42,263 nucleotides of DNA, taken from positions 1 through 42,263 of the forward strand of contig JAGWMQ010000016.1 in NCBI GenBank assembly GCA_028873125.1. Direction: 5' to 3'. The notes under the pieces were generated by a model that ran no database searches, had not been told where the DNA came from, and saw only the letters and a list, made by a program, of their open reading frames with translations. Shown here in pieces: positions 36,200 through 42,263 of this stretch; within the stretch, counting starts at the first letter, position 1, and every line of letters starts with the position of its first letter. This DNA is from Verrucomicrobiota bacterium. GTDB taxonomy: Bacteria; Verrucomicrobiota; Verrucomicrobiia; Limisphaerales; UBA11358. The position numbers and the translations under genes are program-made.

Positions 36200-36201
36200 G
36201 C

Positions 36202-37338
36202 ATGAGCAAGGCGCCGCTGGTCAGCATCGTTATTGACAGTTACAACTACGCCCGGTTTTTGCCGGAGGCCATTGACAGCGCCCTCAACCAGAATTACCCG
36301 CGCACGGAGGTCGTCGTGGTGGACGACGGTTCGACCGACCATTCGGCGGAGGTGATCGCGGGTTATGGCGACCGGATCGTGCCGGTGCTGCAGGAAAATC
36401 GCGGCCAGGCGGCGGCGTTCAACACCGGATTCCGCCGCAGCCGGGGCGAGGTGATTTTGATATTGGACTCCGATGACGCGTTGTTTCCGACCGCCGCCGC
36501 GAGCGCGGTGGAGGTCTTTCGCGATCCGCAAGTCATCAAGGCGCATTGGCCGCTTTACGTCATTGACGAGGAAGGCCACCGCACCGGAAAAATGTGCCCG
36601 CGGTTGTCGTTGACGGAAGGTGATTTAAGAAACGAAGTTTTGGCCGGTGGGCCGTGGTGCGTGGCCACGCCGCCGACTTCTTGCAACGCCTGGACGCGCC
36701 GCTTTTTGGAGCGGATCATGCCCGTGCCGGAGGCACCATACCGGATTTGCGCCGATTCCTATCTCATCACCTTGGGCTGGGTGTCCGGACGGACGCGGCT
36801 GGTGCGTGAGCCGCAGGGACTTTACCGCGTCCACGGCAAGAACAACTATGCCGGCCAGCCCTTCTTCCAGAAGCTGCGGCGGGACATGGAGGTGTACGAA
36901 CTGCTGTGCGGCTTGTTGAGCGATTTTTTTTCGCGTCAAGGCGCGGCGATCAAGCCGGAAAACTGGAAACGCCAATCCTGGCCGCATCGGCTTGCTCTAT
37001 CCGCGCAGGAAATCGCCGCAGCCATTCCCGCCGGCGAAACTTTTATCCTGCTGGACGACGACAATTGGGGCGGGCAGATTTGCGAGCGGCTTCGGCAACT
37101 CCCCTTTCTGGAGAAAGAGGGCCAGTACTGGGGTCCGCCGCCGGACGATGAAACGGCTTTGAGGGAATTGGAGCGGATGCGGAAGGAGCACGGCGCAAAT
37201 TTCATGGTCTTCGGCTGGCCGGCATTTTGGTGGCTGGAGCATTACCGGAAATTTGCCGAATATGTGCGCACCCATTTCCGGTGCTTGTTGCAAAACGAAC
37301 GGTTGGTGGTCTTTGACCTGCGAACTTCCTTGCCCTGA
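36202..37338 (+). CDS. GT2 glycosyltransferase with ~100-aa C-terminal extension
   Basis: 'LVSIVIDSYNYARFLPEAIDSALNQNYPRTEVVVVDDGSTDHSAEVI', 'ILILDSDDALFP'; C-terminal 'GANFMVFGWPAFWWLEHYRKFAEYVRTHFRCLLQNERLVVFDLR'. Confidence 0.92.
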   Translation: MSKAPLVSIVIDSYNYARFLPEAIDSALNQNYPRTEVVVVDDGSTDHSAEVIAGYGDRIVPVLQENRGQAAAFNTGFRRSRGEVILILDSDDALFPTAAASAVEVFRDPQVIKAHWPLYVIDEEGHRTGKMCPRLSLTEGDLRNEVLAGGPWCVATPPTSCNAWTRRFLERIMPVPEAPYRICADSYLITLGWVSGRTRLVREPQGLYRVHGKNNYAGQPFFQKLRRDMEVYELLCGLLSDFFSRQGAAIKPENWKRQSWPHRLALSAQEIAAAIPAGETFILLDDDNWGGQICERLRQLPFLEKEGQYWGPPPDDETALRELERMRKEHGANFMVFGWPAFWWLEHYRKFAEYVRTHFRCLLQNERLVVFDLRTSLP

Positions 37339-37520
37339 ATCCGGCGGCAGCACCGAATGCTTCCGGCAAAACCGCCCGCCGAAGTCGCCTCAACATGAGT
37401 CGTAATGGCGCTCGCGCCCGGTGCGGCTTTGTTTCATAATGGCACAGATCAGGCTCTAATCAGCGACTGACGGATTTGATAATATATTGATTTTTAGCTC
37501 GTTACAAATATATGATTTAA

Positions 37521-37538
37521 TTGGCACTCCGACTGCAT
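37521..37538 (+). promoter_or_regulatory. Candidate sigma-54 (-24/-12) promoter upstream of hsp20-like gene
   Basis: TTGGCAC-TCCGA-CTGCAT; GG and GC dinucleotides separated by 10 nt, close to consensus TGGCAC-N5-TTGCW; about 135 nt upstream of ATG 37673. Confidence 0.55.
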
Positions 37539-37672
37539 TGCTTTCAAGCATGAGGACGCGCAATTCGGGTGAAAGACGCGGGTTTCCTCGCCCACTTCAA
37601 CCGGAAAGATTGGCAGACGCGGTTGCGGTGTTCAACTTTTTAACCAGTCTGCACAAAGAAAGGATTGATCGT

Positions 37673-38134
37673 ATGAATGCATTGACTCGTTGGAATCCGT
37701 TCCGGGATATGGACGACTTGCAGCGACGGATGTCGTCCCTGCTCGATTGGGGTTCCTTCCATCGCGGCAGTCTGACCACGGACGAAGAAAACATCACCGT
37801 GCCCGAATGGGCGCCGTTGGTGGACATTGCCGAGGACGACAAGGAATACCTGATCAAGGTCGAGTTGCCCGAAGTCCAGAAGGACGACGTCAAGGTGACC
37901 GTCGAAAGCGGCACGTTGACCATCTCGGGCGAACGCAAGGCCGAGAAGGAGGAAAAAGGCCGCAAGTTCCATCGGCTGGAACGCTATTATGGCCGGTTTG
38001 AACGCAGCTTCAGCATCCCGGACGACGCGGATGCCGGCAAGGTCAACGCCGAGTTCAAGGACGGCGTGTTGCGGGTGCGTCTGGCCAAGAGCGAAAAGGC
38101 CCGTCCGAAACAAATCGAAGTGAAGGTCAGTTAA
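37673..38134 (+). CDS. Hsp20/alpha-crystallin family small heat shock protein
   Basis: MNALTRWNPFRDMDDLQRRMSSLLDWG...'YLIKVELPEVQKDDVKVTVESGTLTISGERKAEKEEKGRKFHRLERYYGRFERSFSIPDDADAGKVNAEFKDGVLRVRLAK'. Confidence 0.95.
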   Translation: MNALTRWNPFRDMDDLQRRMSSLLDWGSFHRGSLTTDEENITVPEWAPLVDIAEDDKEYLIKVELPEVQKDDVKVTVESGTLTISGERKAEKEEKGRKFHRLERYYGRFERSFSIPDDADAGKVNAEFKDGVLRVRLAKSEKARPKQIEVKVS

Positions 38135-38291
38135 ACCGAATCCGCCAGGAGCGCGTCCCGGCGATGCGTTCCTGGCGGAAGGGCAAGCCGGGCTGTCCGC
38201 GAGGCCGCCACAATCGGAAGCGCTCCCGCAAAAGTTGCCGCAGCGGCTCATTTTGATTTCGGGCGGCGGCTGAATCTTCTACCTTGGATTC

Positions 38292-39812
38292 GTGCCCGAT
38301 CTAATCGCCATCGTCGGACGGCCCAATGTGGGCAAGTCCGCCTTGTTCAACCGCCTCGTGGGCCGGCGCATTGCCATTGTCCACGACCAACCCGGCGTCA
38401 CGCGCGACCGCGTCAGCGCCGAGGCCGAATGGCGGGGAAGAACGTTCACGCTCGTGGACACCGGGGGGCTGGGTCTGGTCCGGGGCGAAAAAGCCGGCGA
38501 CCTGATCGCCGAGGCCGCGCTGGAACAGGCCGAGCTGGCAATCGAAGCCGCCAAAGGAATTATTTTTGTCGTCAACGTGCAGGAAGGCCTCGTGCCCTTG
38601 GACCGCGAGGTCGCAGACAAATTGCGCCGCAGCGGAAAGCCGGTTTGGGTGGCGGTCAACAAGGTGGACACGGCGCGCGCGGAAGAAGGCCTCGCCGAGT
38701 TTGCCGAACTGGGTTTCGAGAAGCTGTTCCCGGTCAGCGCCATCCACGGCGGGGGCGTTGAACAATTGGTGGACGCGGCCGTTGCAGATATTGAGCTTCC
38801 GGTTCCCGGCGAGGAGAACTCCGGCGCGCCTGAGGCGGAAAGCTTGAAACCGGAGACTCCCGCCGTCCTGAAACTGGCGGTGATCGGAAGACCGAACGTC
38901 GGAAAGTCCTCAATCATCAATGCCTTGACGCAATCCTCGCGCGTCATCGTCTCGCCCGCCCCAGGCACGACGCGCGACGCGATTGACGTGCCATTCGAGG
39001 TGGAGACCGACGGCGTTCGGCAGAAATACGTCCTGATTGACACTGCCGGAATGCGGAAGGCGCGGCGCGTGAACGATTCCATCGAGTTCTTCAGCGTGCA
39101 GCGCGCCGAGGATTCCATCGCCCGCGGCGATATTGTGATTCTGGTCCTGGACGCGGAGGCGGGCATCACCGAACAGGACAAGAAGATCGGCGACAAAATC
39201 GTCGGCTACAAGAAAGCATGCATCGTCGTCGTCAACAAATGGGACTTGTTCGAGGAGGCCGTCCGCCAGGCGCGCCAGGGGGAAATCCGGCGGCGCCAGA
39301 AAAAGGAGCGGCGTGAAGGTCAGGAGGGGGAAATGTCCACGCTCGCCGAATTCGGCGCCTGGGTGCAGGAAAAATTGTTCTTCCTCGATTACGCGCCGGT
39401 GATTTTCACGTCGGCCAAGTCCGGTTTTCACCTGGAGCGGCTGCTGGAAGCCGTGCGTTACGTGGCCGCACAGTTGCGGCAAAAGATTCCCACGGCGATT
39501 TTGAACCGCACGTTGCGCGACGCCGTGGAACGCCGCCAGCCCGTCAGCGTCGCCGGCCACCGCCTGAAGTTTTTTTACGCCACCCAGGTGAAACAGGCGC
39601 CGCCGACGTTCCTGCTGTTCGTCAACCGTGGCGAATTGTTTTCCGAATCCTACAAAAAATACCTGGCCGGCGAACTGCGCAAGGCGTTCGGCTACGAGGG
39701 GTGTCCGATCGTGCTGGCGCCGAAGGCCAGACCGAAAACCATCGAGCCGATCAGAAAGTTCAATCCCAAGCAGAGGCGCCCCCGGTTGCGATTTAGTCGA
39801 AGCCGGCGCTGA
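38292..39812 (+). CDS. der: Ribosome-biogenesis GTPase Der (EngA), two G domains plus KH-like domain
   Basis: 'IAIVGRPNVGKSALFNRLVGRRIAIVHDQPGVTRDRV' and 'LAVIGRPNVGKSSIINALTQSSRVIVSPAPGTTRDAIDVPFE', 'VVNKWDL', C-terminal 'PTAILNRTLRDAVERRQP'. Confidence 0.97.
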   Translation: MPDLIAIVGRPNVGKSALFNRLVGRRIAIVHDQPGVTRDRVSAEAEWRGRTFTLVDTGGLGLVRGEKAGDLIAEAALEQAELAIEAAKGIIFVVNVQEGLVPLDREVADKLRRSGKPVWVAVNKVDTARAEEGLAEFAELGFEKLFPVSAIHGGGVEQLVDAAVADIELPVPGEENSGAPEAESLKPETPAVLKLAVIGRPNVGKSSIINALTQSSRVIVSPAPGTTRDAIDVPFEVETDGVRQKYVLIDTAGMRKARRVNDSIEFFSVQRAEDSIARGDIVILVLDAEAGITEQDKKIGDKIVGYKKACIVVVNKWDLFEEAVRQARQGEIRRRQKKERREGQEGEMSTLAEFGAWVQEKLFFLDYAPVIFTSAKSGFHLERLLEAVRYVAAQLRQKIPTAILNRTLRDAVERRQPVSVAGHRLKFFYATQVKQAPPTFLLFVNRGELFSESYKKYLAGELRKAFGYEGCPIVLAPKARPKTIEPIRKFNPKQRRPRLRFSRSRR

Positions 39813-40043
39813 GGCACCTCAAATCGGGTAAGGCCAACTCCTACCCGGCCCCCATCCCGGCGTTGGAGCGCGGTCATTTCGATTCCCGAACGGGACGATT
39901 GCTGAATCCGATGCCCGTCTCCCCAAATCCACCGGCTGGTTATTCACCGCGGGGAACAAGTTTCAATTCTTCAACTCCGGCCCGGCGAATCCGGCGGATT
40001 TGTCTTGGGAATATCGTTTGCGTAACTTTCTTGAAAATTTTCC

Positions 40044-40071
40044 TTGAAAGCACAACAGGTAGTGGTATGAT
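40044..40071 (+). promoter_or_regulatory. Candidate sigma-70 promoter upstream of nrdJ-like gene
   Basis: TTGAAA (40044-40049), 16-bp spacer, TATGAT (40066-40071). Confidence 0.6.
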
Positions 40072-40074
40072 GCC

Positions 40075-40105
40075 TTTTGTTCCCCAACTAATTGGGGGAG
40101 CAAAA
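40075..40105 (+). promoter_or_regulatory. Strong hairpin at predicted 5' end of nrdJ-like leader
   Basis: TTTTGTTCCCC (40075-40085) pairs with GGGGAGCAAAA (40095-40105), 11-bp stem with one G-U wobble. Confidence 0.6.
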
Positions 40106-40216
40106 ACTTGGAAAACAGCCTGATTTTCTTGGAAAATGAGCCGTTTGGGAAGTCCAAGGGCTTCCGCTTCGCTTGAAGCGCCGGGCATTAACGTCTAACA
40201 TTGAATGGAGTGAAAC

Positions 40217-42263
40217 ATGATTGACGCACGCGAGGAGATGTTGGCGTCGGCGCCCCGCGCCGGGCGCCGGCGCGCCTCCAAAATATCGGTCACGCGCGGA
40301 ATGAAAAATCACAAGGACGCCGTGAAGAAGAAACTGTCCATCGAGCGCGTTTTCAGCGATTCCAATGTCAAGCCATTCGACCAGGTGGACTGGGAGCGGC
40401 GGACGGCGGAGATCGCCGACGATGCCGGCAAGGTCATCTTCAAACAGGAGGATGTGGAGGTGCCCAAGTCGTGGTCGCTGCTCGCCACGAAGGTCGTCGT
40501 CTCGAAATACTTTTACGGCGAGCAAAACACCTCCGAGCGCGAGACCTCGGTGCGCCAACTCATCCACCGCATCTGCCGGACGATTGCCGATTGGGGGGTG
40601 GCGGACGGCTATTTCAGCAAGGCCGGCGGCGAGGTGTTTTACGACGAGTTGTCCTGGCTTTGCCTCAACCAATACGGCGCGTTCAACTCGCCGGTGTGGT
40701 TCAACGTCGGGCTGTTGCATCAGTACGGCATCGGCAAAAATTCCGACAAGGGCAACTGGTTTTTCAACCGCCGGACCGGCCAGGCCGAGCGCGCCCGCAC
40801 GCAATACGAATACCCGCAGTGCAGCGCCTGCTTCATCCAGTCGGTGGACGACAACATGGAAAGCATCATGCGCCTGGCGCACAGCGAGGCGATGCTCTTC
40901 AAGTTCGGCTCCGGCACCGGCACGGATTTGTCGCCCCTGCGCTCGAAGCGCGAGAAGTTGAGCGGCGGCGGCCGGCCCAGCGGCCCGATGAGCTTTCTGA
41001 AAGTCTATGACCAGGTGGCCAACGTCGTGAAATCCGGCGGCAAAACCCGCCGCGCGGCCAAGATGAACACGCTGCGCGACTGGCACGGGGACATCGAGGA
41101 ATTCATTGACGCCAAGCAGAAGGAGGAAAAGAAGGCCTGGGCGCTGATCGAGCAGGGCTACGACGGCTCCTACAACGGCGACGCCTACGGCAGCGTGATG
41201 TATCAGAACGAAAATCTGTCCGTGCGCGCCAGCGACGAGTTCATGAACGCCGCGCTGGCGGGCAGGGAATGGTGGACGCGCGCGGTCACTACCGGCAAGC
41301 CGCTCGAAAAGAAGGACGCCGCCAGGCTGCTCTACAAAATCGCCGAGGGCACGTGGATTTGCGGCGACCCGGGCATGCAATATGACGGCGCCATCCAGAA
41401 ATGGCACACGTGCAAGGGCACCGAGCCGATCCACTCGACCAACCCGTGCAGCGAATACGTGTTCATCAACAACACCGCCTGCAATCTGGCGTCGCTGAAC
41501 CTGATGAAGTTCAAGCGCGAGGACGGCAAGTTCGACGTGGAACGTTTCAAGGCCGCGGTGCGCATCTTCATCACCGCGCAGGAAATCGTCGTGGACAACG
41601 CGAGCTACCCCACCAAGGACATCGCCGAGAACTCGCACATCTACCGCACCCTCGGGCTCGGCTACGCCAACCTCGGCTCGCTGTGCATGAGCTACGGCCT
41701 GCCCTATGACAGCGACGAGGGCCGCGCGCTGGCCGGCGCCATCACCGCCATCCTGACCGGCCACGCCTACGAGCAGAGCGCGGAAATCGCGGCGACCCTC
41801 GGCGCGTTTCCGGGCTACCGCGACGCCCGTTGCGCGCACGTTTCCAAACCGCTGGCGAACGACAACGTGGCTTCCATGCTCGGCGTCATGCAATTGCACC
41901 GGGACGCCGTCGAGGACATCCATCCGAGCGAGGAGTTCGGCTTTTTGAAAGAGGAGGCGCGCCGTTGCTGGGACCGTGCCCTCGCCCGCGGCCGGCAGAC
42001 GGGCTACCGCAACGCGCAGGTCACCGTGCTGGCGCCGACGGGCACCATTGCGTTTTTGATGGACTGCGACACGACCGGCGTGGAGCCGGACATCGCGCTG
42101 GTCAAGTACAAGCTGCTGGCCGGCGGCGGCATGTTGAAAATCGTCAACCGCGGCGTGCCCGATGCGTTGCGCCGGCTCGGTTACGACGAACCCGAAATTG
42201 CGAACATCCTCGCGCACATCGAGAAATTCGACACGATTGAAGACGTCGAGGGAAACGAATCTC
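40217..42263 (+). CDS. nrdJ: Adenosylcobalamin-dependent (class II) ribonucleoside-diphosphate reductase, partial at 3' edge
   Basis: Own translation from ATG 40217: MIDAREEMLASAPRAGRRRASKISVTRGMKNHKDAVKKKLSIERVFSD...'FNSPVWFNVGLLHQYGIG', 'QCSACFIQSVDDNMESIMRLAHSEAMLFKFGSGTGTDLSPLRSK', 'GGKTRRAAKMNTLRDWHGDIEEFI', 'NPCSEYVFINNTACNLASLNLMKF', 'APTGTIAFLMDCDTTGVEPD'. No stop before the window end, hence absent from the supplied track. Confidence 0.93.
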   Translation, partial: MIDAREEMLASAPRAGRRRASKISVTRGMKNHKDAVKKKLSIERVFSDSNVKPFDQVDWERRTAEIADDAGKVIFKQEDVEVPKSWSLLATKVVVSKYFYGEQNTSERETSVRQLIHRICRTIADWGVADGYFSKAGGEVFYDELSWLCLNQYGAFNSPVWFNVGLLHQYGIGKNSDKGNWFFNRRTGQAERARTQYEYPQCSACFIQSVDDNMESIMRLAHSEAMLFKFGSGTGTDLSPLRSKREKLSGGGRPSGPMSFLKVYDQVANVVKSGGKTRRAAKMNTLRDWHGDIEEFIDAKQKEEKKAWALIEQGYDGSYNGDAYGSVMYQNENLSVRASDEFMNAALAGREWWTRAVTTGKPLEKKDAARLLYKIAEGTWICGDPGMQYDGAIQKWHTCKGTEPIHSTNPCSEYVFINNTACNLASLNLMKFKREDGKFDVERFKAAVRIFITAQEIVVDNASYPTKDIAENSHIYRTLGLGYANLGSLCMSYGLPYDSDEGRALAGAITAILTGHAYEQSAEIAATLGAFPGYRDARCAHVSKPLANDNVASMLGVMQLHRDAVEDIHPSEEFGFLKEEARRCWDRALARGRQTGYRNAQVTVLAPTGTIAFLMDCDTTGVEPDIALVKYKLLAGGGMLKIVNRGVPDALRRLGYDEPEIANILAHIEKFDTIEDVEGNES

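Noticed and set aside
22431-37338. Standard NRPS/PKS or RiPP biosynthetic cluster
   Set aside because: No carrier, condensation, ketosynthase, radical-SAM maturase or precursor-peptide signals seen; content is glycan-type.
37487-37672. N-terminal extension of the Hsp20 ORF (MIFSSLQIYDLIG...)
   Set aside because: The extension overlaps the predicted promoter and does not resemble Hsp20; ATG 37673 with MNALTRWNPFRDMDDLQ is the canonical start.
40072-40216. Cobalamin riboswitch upstream of nrdJ
   Set aside because: I could not find the conserved B12 box (GCCACTG) or the other core segments; retained only as a generic structured leader.
40088-42217. 709-aa minus-strand ORF
   Set aside because: Antisense to the clear nrdJ reading frame; low-complexity Arg/Ala/Val/Gly-rich composition typical of spurious high-GC antisense ORFs.
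1-42263. Transposase/integrase-bearing mobile element, or phage
   Set aside because: No transposase, integrase or phage structural motifs recognised in any ORF; only non-coding palindromic repeats.
1-42263. tRNA or rRNA genes
   Set aside because: No cloverleaf with TTCRANNC/T-arm or rRNA-like conserved segments recognised by eye; a tRNAscan-SE/Infernal run would be needed to exclude them.

Overview
The window is a high-GC bacterial chromosome segment. The repeated prepilin-like genes, families of short palindromic intergenic repeats and verrucomicrobial-style secreted proteins suggest a PVC-group, probably Verrucomicrobiota, organism; this taxon call is inference. Housekeeping genes recognised on sequence motifs: homoserine dehydrogenase, threonine synthase, aspartate kinase, leuB, tadA, moaA, der/engA, a GmhA-type SIS isomerase, HAD and NUDIX hydrolases, an Hsp20 chaperone and, at the right edge, a B12-type ribonucleotide reductase. 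The last runs off the window and is absent as a + strand ORF from the supplied track. The most notable region is ~18.97-37.34 kb. It holds a tightly packed co-directional run of 14 genes (22431-37338): prepilin-like protein, secreted 'DWVHWG' protein, two ABC half-exporters, a second secreted 'DWVHWG' paralog, two hexapeptide acyltransferases, two paralogous glycosyltransferases, a truncated methyltransferase, a GT4, a PIG-L deacetylase and a GT2. A divergent pair, including a TIM-barrel glycosidase fused to a membrane GT2, lies next to it. This looks like an uncharacterised surface-glycan or glycoconjugate assembly/export locus. Other points of interest are a GH20/six-hairpin glycosidase fusion, three 15-bp palindromes at exact 21-bp spacing, several families of interspersed palindromic repeats, a sigma-54-like promoter upstream of hsp20, a structured leader upstream of nrdJ, and several decayed gene remnants. 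All functional calls are by eye; no database search was run.
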